DNA of 64,000 nt from positions 1 to 64,000 of the forward strand of contig JADHZB010001487.1 of the NCBI GenBank assembly GCA_015657535.1, written 5' to 3'. Both the position numbers and the translations under genes were made by a program. This document shows, one piece after another, positions 48,245 through 60,839 of this stretch (positions are counted from its first letter, which is position 1; each line of letters begins with the position of its first letter). Source of the DNA: Nephromyces sp. MM_2019. Lineage: Eukaryota > Apicomplexa > Aconoidasida > Nephromycida. The notes under the pieces were generated by a model. That model searched no databases. It had not been told where the DNA came from and saw only the letters and a list, made by a program, of their open reading frames with translations.

Positions 48245-50844
48245 CTACTCTTCATCAATCTTTGGAGCTAAGAAAAAACTTAAACACGCTATCTCATCAC
48301 TTTCCAGACCACTATGGCCATCCTTAGAGTTTATATTGAAGCGTAGCGAAAGGGGAACGCTGTAGGAAAGGCCAATATGCACCGTATCAGCTATCGAGCT
48401 TGCGCGAGAAAACATGACCAAATACCGCGTTGCAAACTCCTGAGAAACGGGTTCATTACTGGTAACTAATACCTGCCAAGCAAAGAGATTATGGTGATCA
48501 AAACTATTTCTAGTACTGTAAGCATGGCGTAACTTTGCTGAGGAAGCGTAGTGTGTTATAATAAATCAAAAAAGGGTGATCCCCGCAGTAGTAAATATTA
48601 CGCCAAATTAAACACAAAGTTTTTACAAGGAAGGTAAATACGCGATTACAATGAATGGATGCGCGATACAACAGAGGAATTACTCAATTTAACAAGTATG
48701 CAGACTAAAGGAGTCATAAAGGCGAGCTGGAAAAAAGCTTTAAAGCGCTATATCAGCATCAAGCACACCAAATGTACAACAGAGTGAAAATGCCTTATGG
48801 TAGCAGCTGATGAGACAGGGGAATGATAAAAACAAAAAATTGGCTTCGGCTCCATTGCAAGTCACTGTGCTAGTTTCACTTTGAAAAAGTAGAGCAACAA
48901 AAGCATGTTAAATGAAGCTAAACAAGAAGTCACACCAAAAAACAAGTGACATACACAAAATAACTAGCGCAACAAATGAAACTTCAACGTGGGCAAATGT
49001 CTGTTTTGTCTGCAAAAATTTTTAAGACTAGCTCAATTTCACAACAGTTTACAAACTGATAGGTAAACAACGATTAATATAAATGCGAGTACTCAAGCAA
49101 TTTTGCAAAAAATTCGTTCAAAGAGTCTATCTTCAAAGAAAAAGATATTTTTCAAAGAAAGTGTTCAAAAATTACAGTACTATCAGCCAAGGAATATACC
49201 AGAACAAAGTATAAAATCTTCTATGCCGCGTAGCCTATGGCAAAAGTAACACTCAAGGCGTGGAATTATCTGATGAAACTTTCATTGGGACACGAGCATT
49301 GAAGTGGAGTTAAAAAAAAGGGAGAAGACACAAGATTTAATGGAGAAAAAACCAAAACTACGTTGGAAGAGTTCTATATATTTTGCACATGCTCGTCTAT
49401 TACTTTCATTATAGGGCTAGTAAATAGCAATAAAAAATCTTCAGTGGCAACGGCTAAGCGATGATATAAACAAAGCTTATATAGGACTCACGTCATTTAT
49501 CATGTTCTTAAATTGCTTTTTAACTTTAATGCTATCTCCCTCAGCTTCCAGAACCAAATGCTGTTTCTCAATACTTATTACAACTGAAAGTAAAGCGCGA
49601 AAAAATCCTTTAAAAAACAGTCTGAATGCCAAAAAAAATTATTCACAAGCGATTGAATGAAAAGAATAAAGTTAACCTCGAAAACGAGTTTACTGAGGAC
49701 TAAACTTGTGAAACTGTAATTAAATGCTAAAAAAAAGATATTAACAAAATAGGTTGTAGATTCTTTAAAAGTAACGAGAAAATACAAGGTTTCTTAATCA
49801 ATTAAATTTTCTAGGGCCCCCCAGTGTTGAAGGTATGCGAAAAAACTGCACCCATTACTTGCAAGAACAAGGAGATAACGAGTAACTAAGCGTGTAAATA
49901 TACTTGACTCTCCAACAGTATTGAGATATCGAACAATTTCCTGAAATTTTTTAGCCTTCATTGAGCAGGTGCACGTATGATTCGACTCAGGGATCTCCAG
50001 GTGCTCATTTTCCATGTCAACCATTTTTAAGTTAACTGTAAGTGTTTCGGCTCGTTTTTTGTCTGTAAAAAAGCATTTTATATGGGGATATTTTATAGTA
50101 GCAACAAAGGGCAGTCATTCGGGAGCTAGCAAAAACAATGCTATGGAACTGTGCCAAGTATTTATAAAGATGAAGAAACAGAGGTAGGAATGCACGTACA
50201 CGGACAGAAAAAAATGCACGGCAAAATCGGCCGGAAAAGTTGCTGGCGAAACCCAGCCTTCAGTTTCATCACCTAAAGAAAATTTTCGGAGCATAGAGAG
50301 CGCAAGGCATAGCTACGATAAAGCCACATAATAATTTATGAAAAAGTGCAAGCGTGAAAGTTCGAAAATCAACGGATTTTGTTAAGTCCAAAAGAAAATT
50401 TTAAGGTTTCAGCAAAAACCCAAGTTTTCCGAGAGAAAAAAAAAATAAATGGAGTGCTTAGTTTCAATAAAAGGAGTACGTACCCTCATCGTTATCAATG
50501 CCTGAAACATCTTCAGCGTCGTAAATGGCAATTCTTAAGGAATCAGGATCGTCTTCATTATCATCCTCGCTTTTGGAAAGAAATATCTCGCTGCTATCCT
50601 TTATAATATTCAACACCTTCAACATATGGGGAATGTTTATACCCAATATACACGCATGGTCGCAGCGATACTCTGTAAAAAATTCTACTGGCAACTGAAG
50701 ATGCACTAGAGCCACATGGCTATTATCCATTCCCTGCATGCTTATCCCATTCTCGTTGCATTCTAGGTTGATGTCTGTGCAAATGTCTTTGAGCGACTCA
50801 AGAAGACGCTTCAAGAGCATTCCAGGAACACTACACTCAAACAT
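48245..50844 (-). CDS. PCNA: Proliferating cell nuclear antigen (sliding clamp), 4 exons
   Basis: Ring-shaped trimeric clamp that tethers polymerases and repair factors to DNA in the nucleus. Exons: 50484-50844, 49904-50035, 49492-49583 and 48245-48472, joined in phases 1, 1 and 0 for 270 residues. The usual length is about 260. Hallmarks: MFECSVPGMLLKRLLESLKD at the start, GISMQGMDNSHVALV (33-47), EYRCDHACILGINI (58-71), the interdomain connector MVDMENEHLEIPE (125-137) where client PIP motifs dock, NEPVSQEFATRYLVMFSRAS in domain 2, and the C-terminal LAPKIDEE. An acidic insertion (SEDDNEDDPDS) enlarges a domain 1 loop, and a longer loop sits near the C-terminus (SKDGHSGLESDEIACLS). Donors are GTACGT, GTATAT and GTGAGT; all acceptors end in CAG. 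Sequence is quite diverged from animal PCNA but complete. Exon 3 reads VISIEKQHLVLEAEGDSIKV, matching the family's domain 2 strand pattern. Confidence 0.96.
48473..49491 (-). other. PCNA intron 3
   Basis: A 1019-base intron between PCNA exons 3 and 4, with donor gtgagt and acceptor gcttggcag. Its plus-strand sequence is A-rich, meaning T-rich in the sense strand. No nested gene was seen. Confidence 0.85.
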
Positions 50845-53800
50845 AATGTGTAACAGTCGCTGTTCACTAAATAGTAGAAAAATTGAAAGAAAATGGCAGG
50901 AGCTATTCTACCGCGGCAACAGATGCAGAGCAAATTTTGTTTTGTAGTATATTAATTTTGATAACTATATACTCAAGGTGTAGGATAAAATTCACAATGA
51001 AGCAAGCCAATTAAGTATTCTGTCAATTAAAGCAAGATCAATCAAAATTGGCGAAAAATCTTTAATAGTTAAGCAGGCGGCCCACAAGATTTCCTTGATT
51101 CCGGAGCTTTAGCTTTCAATGGGTAAAAATATAAGAGCAAGGAAACACATCCATTAGATGCTGACTCTGAAGATCGCAATGATGACACAGCAGCTATTTT
51201 TTAAACGAAAACATGGCATCTTCCAAAAAAAACAACGGGTTATCCGCTACAGCTTGCCCATGATAAATTTTCAAAATATGCAGCAATCTCTCATGTCCAG
51301 AAAGAGTTTCTTCGAATTCATGCTGTTAGATTCAGAGAAGGCCTGAATAACGAGGAAAAACACCTTGCTTCAGCCAATTCTAACCTGTATCAGCAATATA
51401 ATTAGGCAGAGGAAACATTTTTAGGAAATTTTCTAGTTATTTTTGAAGGCTATTCATCCCATCGCATGAAAAAAAAATTTTTTGGCATTCCCCAATCACT
51501 TTTCTATGGCCAGTGTACCGCAGAACTTTTCTAAAAGCTGAAAAACACTTCACAGTCATTGGATGACTGATTTAAAATTTTCATACCAAACTTTATCAAA
51601 GTGCATAAGCTAATCTTTGTAGAACCAAGAGGACAACGATACTCATAAAGACTTGCTACAGCTAAAATATAATAAACTAGCAATGCTAAGTGGACCAGCT
51701 ACAGAAATATGAACTTCATCAATTCGAGACTGTTTCACTCTAGAGACTGGAGAAACCAGTTTATCCCCAACAGCAAGAAGTTAGCATTACAAAAACGCGT
51801 ATCATCCATACTATCAAGAAAAATCTTCTCATTTATGCACCGACAAAAAAAAACAGAAAGGTCATACAGGTGTCACCATCGTATGTATTTTTGAGGTATA
51901 TCAATTCAGAACTATACATGTCTTGAACTGGCGTTATATAGTGAGTCCCATATATAATAAACTTGAATTGTTAATCAGTGTACGGTGTCAAAATTTTCGA
52001 AAGTTTTCCAGAAGCATGGCAAACCATTGCGAAATTTTTTTTTCTTAAAAACACAACTAGTTAATACGTGGAACAAAAACTTTTTGTTTCCACTTAAAAA
52101 GCACCATCCCGCTAAAAGCGTGCCAAGAAAATGTACAAAACGGTACTTCCTCTAGGACTGCATAGAAAAGCCAAAACAAAAATGGTACTTCTGATGCCCA
52201 AGAGAATTCTGGAGGCATATTTTAACTCGGGAAGTCTTCGTCAAAGTGACATGATAGAAGTCGCTTTCAGTGTAAACACAGAAGCAAACTCCATAAAATG
52301 AATCAACAAACAGACTAAGCGATCAATTCCTGCTCATACAGCTATTTTAAGAGATATAAGGCAAATATTCACCAATTTCAATTTCACTGTACAGGAAGAT
52401 TCTTATGTCTATGTTGAAATCACGTGAGAATCGCGCTTGTATACGATGGAAAAATGGACTGAGGAGCAGAAACACAAAGAGCTACCGAATTATTTGTGGG
52501 GGTAGGGCGCTGAAAACAAAGGAAAATCACTTTCAAGGAGTCAAAGGGGGATAGTTGGCCTCAAAAAGCACGATCAGCAATACTCCATGCAAGGAAAGAT
52601 GCACTTACTAGCTTTTTTGTTGCTTATCTACGTTACGTTACAAACTATTTTCCTAACGTGCTGCAAGCGGTCTCTAGCAATTAGAAACAGCACCCTATTC
52701 CAGCACAGCAAGCAGAAAAAAACGAGAAAATGGCAGTTCTGGACTTGGTTATAAAAGTTTCTTAAACTAATGCAAACTTGCTGGAATGTGCCTATAATTT
52801 GCGTACTTGAGTTGCCGTGGAACTCGAAAGCAAGGATTCTCCAACTGTGGCGAATCACGTCGCGACTGAGAATACTAACCAGGTCAAGACACGGCGCAGC
52901 AGGTCTCAAGGGATACCACGCTACCGGGCATGCTTTATAGGCGAATAAATTACTGGGATCTTTACAAAGTTTGAAGACCCAAAGTATGCTTAGCAGTAAG
53001 TCGGCGCAGTTACGCAGTACTGCTTGAAGTGTGCTTTAGTATCAATTTACCCAGCAACTGGATGTAACTGCAATTTGACAAGTGAGATTCAGCAGGAAAG
53101 GCGGTTAAATCGCACGAGACTAGCTGTCTTCGAGGCACTATCAGTGAGGAGCCATAGATGACGCGGTACCTGAAGAAATTGGAGATTTTCTGTGACCAGG
53201 CAGTGAGTAAACCGCTAGGCTGTCAACGATGCAGTAATTATTACGCTATAATTCTCGTGGAAGCGATGTAGCCATGCTTTCAGCGGTAACTAATCTGGAT
53301 GTTTAATGTAACCTCGATGTGTCCAGTAGCTTGAAGCTTAGAGAGAGTACTTCAAAGAACTAATCGGTACACACCTTTGTTTCAACTTCCTTGTGAGAAA
53401 AGCACTCGATTATCCAAAAAGCTGTACAATTACTCTTTAGGTCAGGGATATATCTGTCTGCAAGGTAAATCTTTGCAAAACAAGTCCATGTGTTGGTATC
53501 CATTTTAAAGCAGGTATTCTCCAGCTCCCTTATTTACACACAAAAAAGTACTGGCCATATCCAAAAGGATGTGCTAGCAGAGCACGATTTAAGCTCTGAA
53601 TATCCTCGTGAAAGTTTCTAGGGCAAAAAATTTCGAAACTGTCCGTGAACCATCACAGCATAAAAAAAAACTAGCTTGGATAGCCCGTATGGAATAGCGT
53701 AAGCTTTTTTCAACTTAAAAAGATATCGGGCGCCTCCTTCTACAAAAACTTTTATATTAAAATAAGATGTATAAAAATTGTTGCAGCATATTGTGTAACC

Positions 53801-55208
53801 GTTTAATGAATTTTCTGGTACGAGTCATCAGAATTATAAGATGGAGTCCCATCAAATAAAAGCTTACAACGTCATAAATTCTTTTAATAGGAGCCTTCTA
53901 GTAGATGAGGGATCTTTTCGTGTGCTTGACCAGAGCTGAAGCAGATACGATTTGAAGCAAGATGCATTGTCTCAGTTAGCTGCGCACCGACTACTTGATA
54001 GCAATCCATATTAGTTATCCAAGCAGACGATACCTTTCCGCCTTCCCTGCCTCAACCGGTAACTCACTTGTTCTTTGCATGAAAATGCTGGCTTGCTACA
54101 GAGGAGTACGCTTAATACATTATTATACCTGTTAACCTGCTAAGAGATAAAAACGTATATTCATAGTGGGTTGATTATGCCATGCTGTCCTCTTTTTATC
54201 TTTTAAGTAGCTTATGCTCAGAATTTAGTACATCGCGGATGGTTATGGGTTCAGTACCAAGATTATAGCAGGTCTGTAGCTTTGGTATTCCAGCATGATG
54301 CATTGTGCGTGCTACACAAGAAGTAGCTCCTACAGATGATGTATGGGACTACGAGGGGCTTTTCCGCCAAAAAAAAATAACACTCGCCCAAGTCTTTGAA
54401 AAGGAATACTGAGCGCATGAGGCACAGTACATTCAAAAAATTGTACCGGAATTCTTGGACGGCATCTTAGCAGTCCGCACACATTAGGCTTCCCATTACA
54501 TGTAGCTTGCCTTTATTAATATTTATTGTGACATAATCTAGTCATCAGTTTAATTGGCTACTCCATATGTGAAATCACCTGGGCAAAAAAGTTACGTAGT
54601 GAATTCATTGTAGTATCATAAGCTGTAGCGTGTTAGCATCTTTGCTTCATCCAGGTAACACTATACTTTAACCACGGACATGATTTCATTGTTAACTACC
54701 GACATGATTTCATGTTTGGATCCCTCTGACGGTTCCGAGTAAAACTAGTGCTTCAAAGCTCCTCAGCAGAGTAAATTTCTGCGCTTCTTTTTTGCAAAGG
54801 CTAGAAAGTATGTGATGGAATATCTTGATACCCAATAGAGTGAGTTGTAATAGTCTTTAGTGTTAAGTTCTATGCTGATACTAGTAATGAGGTATAGAGC
54901 GACCCTAAGTAGTATGTATTCACCAAAATTTTGGTAGCAAAATAGTGCTCCTAAAAAAGTTTTGTAGGAGGTAGGAGTGTTACTAGGTGGGTAATTTCCG
55001 TATGACGGGCCCGTCGAAGCACGTGTTTTCCTCCATGTGTGTTCGGCTTTCTGGTGTTGTAAGCCTAACTTTGGCAGAAGCAGAAGAAGGCGGCGATTAA
55101 GGGGAAAGATGCTGATCAAATGATCTCTTCTGCTTTGTCATAGGAAGTAGGCATGAGGATGCGGTGGACCTCTTTTTATGCTTCTTATACCGCCTAAAAT
55201 AGCGGATC
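50845..55208. other. PCNA upstream region and unassigned DNA
   Basis: From 50.9 to about 52.6 kb the plus strand stays A-rich, suggesting minus-strand transcription (a 5' UTR intron of PCNA or another minus gene). The minus open frame 52628-52909 (93 residues, hydrophobic middle) could hold an exon but is not delimited. From 53 to 55.2 kb composition is even. The minus frame 54763-55119 (118 residues, no in-frame ATG at its start) overlaps two open plus frames, so no call is made. Confidence 0.35.
54669..54717. repeat. Imperfect 24-base tandem duplication
   Basis: Two adjacent copies of a unit of the form taaccacggacatgatttc / taactaccgacatgatttc, each followed by a short att/gtt tail. They differ at a few positions. 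The repeat is non-coding as far as can be seen and lies about 0.5 kb upstream of the 55.2 kb gene. Confidence 0.7.
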
Positions 55209-58200
55209 ATGAAGATTGTGTGGGCTTGGATTTTTCACTTATATTCTCTGCTAAGCAGTATTCTTCTTTACGCTTCTTCATCGGCCCATGACTTCACCTT
55301 TCGTAGTGGTGACGACCACTTCTACGGGGCGAATGGACCGTCGAAAATTTCAGTACCCCTCTTTGTAGCACTTAATGCATGCCACTTCCAGTGTTCATTA
55401 TTTGCTCTAAGGAAGGCTCCCTCTGCAGCATCTTCTTTGTACGCCAAAAAGTCATCTCCTCATGCAAAGGAGGATAGCAAGTATTTTTCTAGACCACCAG
55501 GCGCTTCGCTGTTGAATCCTAAGTATACTTTTGATTCATCCAAAAAGCCTACCAGGCCTGGAAGTAGTTTCTTTTTTTTTAAGCCGATAAAATTAGAGCC
55601 TTCCGTAAATCCTAGGCTCAACGTGGAAGGAAAGTTCAGGAATAAAGCGCAGCTCAAGTTCAATGAAGACGAAAAGGATGTGAATACAGATAATGGCGCT
55701 GAAAGCAGGGAACCTTTGCCTAAAATTTGGGAACCTCACACCTTTGCAATGGATGAAAGTGTAGTTAATGGCTACATGCATTCCGTTTTAAACGAAGCAG
55801 AGCAAGGGGATGGCTCGCCTGAGGGTCATCTTATGGCAACGCCATCAAACTTCAACGAATTAGATAGAAGTCACATGCATCATCCTAGAATTAGACTGAA
55901 GACTCAAGGAATTACAAAGCAAAGCATACAGAGAATAAGGGAATGGATGAGACTGGGAATGAAAAGAACCGGTGGTACTCTTCATTTTTATGATGGCTTC
56001 AGCTCTCCGAGCCACAAGCTTGAGGTCTTCTATGGGCTGAAGCGAAAGAAAGTGTTGAGGCGCGTTTACAGAGATGGAATTCCGAGAAAGAGGCTCTGCT
56101 ACAGACACAGGTTCTTCGGTCAAGAAGCAGATCCAGAGTCTGCAATGCAGGCTGTTGAAGACTGGAATAGATCGCATCCTGAAAAGGCTATTGCACAAAA
56201 CGACCTGCTTTGCGTAAGTTTAAGTGCTATATGTTGTGGTTTTATGCCGTTGTGGTGTCCGAAGTCCACGCTGAAGATAAATTCATTGGATTGCAGAACC
56301 TAAACATTGCGATAAAATTTTTCTTGCATCTTCTAAATAAGCATTATATACGCTAAGATCTCCGGTGGTTCCGGCAGTCATATATTGTATGTGATGCTCG
56401 TTACATAGTATGGAAATCCTACTACTAAATTCGATGTCATGATGAAATACTACTTTTGAAGCTTTTGCATATCCTTTCCCTATAAGATCTCCTGAAAAAT
56501 GCATGCGTAAGATCTCTTGCATCTTCATCTTGGTTAGTGATCCAATGCTTAATCCTGATGAATTTATAGATTACGATGTGTATTCGTCGTTCCTGAGCAT
56601 CCAATTGATGCTATAAAATCAGAATTACCAGAAGACTTACACTGAGAAACTGAAGTATGGATAGTATAGTATTGAAGGCGGAAAATTTAGTTTTGATCGT
56701 TTTACTGTATTTTTTTATAGCGAATTTTTTAACGAATTGGCATAGTGGCCCAACCAATGCTAACTCTCACTTTCCACTGCATTAGGTATTTGGTATTTTT
56801 AGCGACTGCCCTCAGCGAGTATACCCTTTTTTACGAATTGCCTTTATGTTTAAAGATAAGAAGTCTACTCTGTGGTGGTAACCCAAAGAGTCGGTGTTGT
56901 TACAGGAACTAAGAATACCTGATCCAGTATGAGTATTGGTGATATACTAATTTCTGCATACCACGAAAATCAAACTTTTAATGTATTTTTCTAAAAATTT
57001 GATGAAACTTTTCACTGTAAAATTGGCATTTTGATAGCGTATTTTTCCGGTATTTTTGCTTTGAAAATTAGCAAAGGGTTTAGCTGCTGCAGTGCATATA
57101 GTAAGCATTCTGGATTTGCTTATAGTAAAAATTTTGGCTTTACACAAAAGTTTAACAGTTTGTTTTTTGGTGTGATATGCGATTGGCCACCTGCTCACAT
57201 CGGTAGGGATAGAAAATTCGTGTTTATTTTGCTGGATTTGACTTTGCTGATTTGATGAATGGCATATGAGCTTTTTATATCATAAAAATATGGAAAATGC
57301 TAGTATTTTTGCAAATTCATGGTAAAAATATTTTTTTTGAAAGTTTTTTGGCTTTTGCAGCTGATTTTCCTTCTGCCTTAATATAAAAATTATAGCTTCA
57401 GGATACATTTGATGTTTTAAAGGGAAATTACCCCTTTTGTTGCCTTATTAAGTTAAAAATGAGTTAATACAGCGGATTTTGCTGTTTAGAAGTGACTTTT
57501 TTGGACAAAAAAGTGATGGAATTTCGCTCCGTTATATCTACCGCGTCTTTCCCCTTAATTTATCTTTTAAAAGCTTAAGATTGTCAAAAAGTTAAATTTT
57601 TTTTCCTGCTCCTATTCCTAGCCCCATAAGTTTGACGAAGATAATTGCAAGACATGGAATATCCGCAAATTTGCTAATCTTCGCCTTCAGTTTTTCTTGC
57701 TACGCTGTTTATGAGTAGTGAAAATGTGCTAATACCGGCAAGCTTCGATTTTTTACGCTCTTCAGCTTTTGATTATGCTCTTAAAATAGGTCATAAAAAA
57801 CTTCCAAGATTTCTTGTTACCGTCTTGCTGATTGATTCAGCTGGAAGACTTTTAATTTTTTTGTTTTGCTAGGACGTTTTATACTGCGATACCCAGGGGA
57901 GAATACTGAAGATCAAGGTTCTTATACACTTATTTTTTGACATAATGCAGCACTTTGTATAAAATAAAGAAAATATTACATTTTTCAGTTTGAATTTACG
58001 TAAATGATGAATATTTTCATCCCTTTTCTTGGCTAATCTGCTGCCTTTCATGTGACTTTATGTCCTATAAAGAAGAACACGATTTGGGTAGGCTAGCATA
58101 TTTTTTGTGAATTTATAAAGATGTCCCACAACAACCGTTTTAAAAGTAATGCAACATAGCTTTGCCTAAGCATCCATATTTTTACGTACGTTTTGTGGCA

Positions 58201-60839
58201 GAAATGCCGTTTTAAATTTAAAAAAAGTTTGATATGTTTGGAAGGAAACATTTAGTGAAATTTCTTCTTCCCTTTAAAATTTTTTATTTTACAGTGACGA
58301 TAATGCTCCACGGAGATAAGCGTGAGAAAAACTGTTATATGCAGAAAGGAGCGCACTTAGGATAGCAGCACACACAAGGAAGCATTGTGATTATAACATC
58401 AACACCAACACATTCAGTATAGCATCAACACACAACAAGCAAACACACTCAGTATAACATCAATACGCACGCGAACAAACCCACTCAATAGGGTGCAAAA
58501 TTGATTCAATATGAGCACAGCTTTTTCTAGTTGATCCTATAAAGCATTTTTCACGATTGTTTCTAGTGTAATAGACAATGCTTTAAAGCTATATCAGATT
58601 ATTGTGGAATATCTATTTTACTTCTCAATATGAGAACACTGATGTCATGCCATGAATATAAAATTTGCCTCGTTAATTTCTTCAAGTAAGATATACTGGC
58701 CAAGATGAGCTGTTGTGAACACAACGCTTGAATAAAAAGATCTTCACATATTTTCTCTTCAAGACTAGCAATCGTAATCTTGCTGAAATATGGTGTATTT
58801 TTAAGTTTCGTATATATTGTTTTATTACTATTTCATGTCCAATGATTTAAACGCATAAGCATGCTCAGATAACGAATTAGTTGCTCTACTGCTACTCCCA
58901 GGAAGGTGTGCTACCAAATCTTGTACGACTCAACGAGCGTGGTCAAGAGGAGAACATTGAATCTGCAAGATTTATTGTGCAATCGAAGGTATAGCTAAAG
59001 ATCTGGAGGCGTTACGTCTATCATCTTTTGTCTATTAAAAGCCTTATTGCTAGTTATTTTTTGTTTGTTTTATTTTCTGTACTACAACAGTGCAAGAAAG
59101 ACATACATCTATGGCAACTCTACAGGAATTCGCCTTGTAAATAATTTTTAAAGGGCTTAAACTTGTACAGTTAATTTTTGAAAAATGGACTGATACTTAC
59201 TCCAATGTTCACTCGTTTTCTGGACCGCCATTTTCTTGTTTTCTTTAGCAATTTTTTGCTTTGCGTGAGCGATTATAGAAAGTCTGATACTTGGCAGGGC
59301 GCTTGATCTCAGCAATCTGCAGAAGAAGCACAAAAGTGTGATGTGCTTGTTTTAACTCAACTACCCTACACCTGCCTGGTGGTAATTCAATTGGTGTATG
59401 CATGAAACTACCTAAAGATTTAGCTTGTTCTAGTGATGCTTTGGTAGCAAATAGTAAAAGGTCAATGCTTTTCTTGAGGTTTTTTGTTTAGGATTTTTTT
59501 TCAGCATGATATTCCATGATGATGATGTCTTGTGAGTTTATTCTGAATTTGAGGCAGAATTTTTATTCTGACCGATTTACTGTTTTATTTGAAAAAGCTA
59601 TCCCCTTTAATAGTATACAATTTTTCGCCTCATTTTCAGGTTAGCCGAATCTTCAGTCATGAATTTTTTGGCTTTTTATGGTATTCATTTTCTTTATCTC
59701 TTTGCATAATTATTGATCTCCTAGCCATTCCTTCTCAAGCCTTAAAACTTTGTGATACGTATCGGAAAATTTTTTTCTTCTTGTCCTTTTGCTTTTTACA
59801 GCCTGGTTTTGCGCATGAAAATTCTCTGAAGGTAAGAATTTGCAGTGTTTAAATAGTTATAATCTTTATGTTGAGTTTCATTTCATGAGTTGGTGACTTT
59901 GGTGTCCTTCAATTTTTTATATCGCATTGCTTGCCTTTTACTAAATTCTGCGTCTCCAGCGATTATTATCTTGTATCTTGTCTTATCATGAAATGCTTTT
60001 AGCCTCTCTGTTTGCAGATTTCTAGTAGGTATATTGTTGTGAATTTATAAATCCTCATCATGGCCAATATTTCATCCAAACTATGCCTGCAAGCTTTGGT
60101 ATTTTTCGAGTCGCCAACACTAAGCTTATAATCAAAGACCTACACTGGTTTTGAAATGATTGTGACAAGTATACGTTGTGCAATTCTTTGGTGTGTCTTA
60201 TAGATGATGCCTAACTTATCCTTTGCGACGAAAGTACATATAATAAATTTTCCTCTCTTTATGTAGAAGTACGTGTTTTGATAATTTCCCCCAAAAATTT
60301 GGCTGTATTATATGCCCAAGTCCTTAGCTACTAACGCAGATTTATTCCGGTACTTATCCTTTATTTTAATATCTTTTTTAGTTGCACTTTTTCTATTCCA
60401 TTTATTTCTTATATCAGATTTTTTTGCTAATCTTGCGGTTCACTCAATATTTCTATGACTGCGAAAATCTATTGTTTTTTTTGCTTAAATCTATTTTCCA
60501 CGGTATTTGTGAAGAAAAATTGGGCAATTTTTAGGCATAGTATTGATTTGAAACTGGCTGACCCTTTGCTTGTCCCTCTTTCCCTGTTCAAATTATGTAT
60601 TTCTATGACTTGTTGTGGTGCATACATCAGTCATCGTGTAGTATCTGCGCTACATAAGCACACTTTACCATTTTGGTCTCATTTTATTTCTCTGCTAGGC
60701 TGTCTTGCATATTCAGGTCGGTGATTACCTTGATGTCTTGAGCGAAGAACGCCGTCGAGATATATTCGACAATCATTTTTCGAGGCCAAAAAGCTTTCGC
60801 GAACCTCTGAAATTGCCAGATGGTAGATATATATTGTAA
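55209..60839 (+). CDS. Secretory or plastid-targeted protein, at least 4 exons, unidentified
   Basis: Exon 1 is 55209-56213 (335 codons, donor gtaagt). Three later exons follow, all in phase 0: 58902-58988 (LPNLVRLNERGQEENIESAR), 59802-59831 (PGFAHENSLK) and 60717-60839 (VGDYLDVLSEERRRDIFDNH, then a TAA). Together they give 414 residues; additional small exons in the 2.7 kb first intron are possible. Residues 1-26 form a signal peptide (MKIVWAWIFHLYSLLSSILL then small residues). A Ser/Ala/Lys-rich, acid-poor stretch follows at about 60-120 (RKAPSAASSLYAKKSSPHAK). This bipartite layout is what complex-plastid proteins of apicomplexans and chromophyte algae carry, but plain secretion is equally open. 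The body (about 225-335) is basic and conserved-looking (QSIQRIREWMRLGMKRTGGT, GLKRKKVLRRVYRDGIPRKR), suggesting nucleic-acid or ribosome contact. No family recognised. The introns are T-rich and acceptors are textbook (tttttacag, atattcag). Confidence 0.7.
56283..56528 (-). CDS. Possible antisense ORF nested in intron 1, 81 residues
   Basis: A complete minus-strand ORF (MKMQEILRMHFSGDLIGKGY to ...ARKILSQCLGSAIQ, TGA) lies inside the first intron of the plus gene, 70 bases past its donor. The protein reads as well-mixed sequence (ASKVVFHHDIEFSSRISILC, TTGDLSVYNAYLEDARKI). A cattttttcag-type acceptor occurs within it, so it might instead be a terminal exon. There is no family match. The plus strand over the same bases also contains a possible short exon. 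It could be chance. Confidence 0.25.
   Translation of the reverse strand: MKMQEILRMHFSGDLIGKGYAKASKVVFHHDIEFSSRISILCNEHHIQYMTAGTTGDLSVYNAYLEDARKILSQCLGSAIQ
58389..58487 (+). repeat. Small C/A-rich minisatellite in an intron
   Basis: Three imperfect units of 28, 35 and 36 bases (58389-58416, 58417-58451, 58452-58487). Each starts with (g)tataacatcaa or a one-base variant and ends in cactca or cattca. The block is C- and A-rich within an otherwise T-rich intron of the 55.2 kb gene. No continuous reading frame crosses it. Confidence 0.75.

Noticed and set aside
49578..49787. 69-residue minus ORF between PCNA exons 2 and 3
   Set aside because: It covers PCNA intron 2 and exon 3 in another frame. 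The correct frame after the ctttcag acceptor matches the PCNA fold.
49794..49903. In-frame read-through of PCNA exon 2 (to ...GALENLID and a stop)
   Set aside because: At first it looked like a diverged PCNA strand, but splicing at the gtatat donor gives a far better match in exon 3 and keeps the frame.
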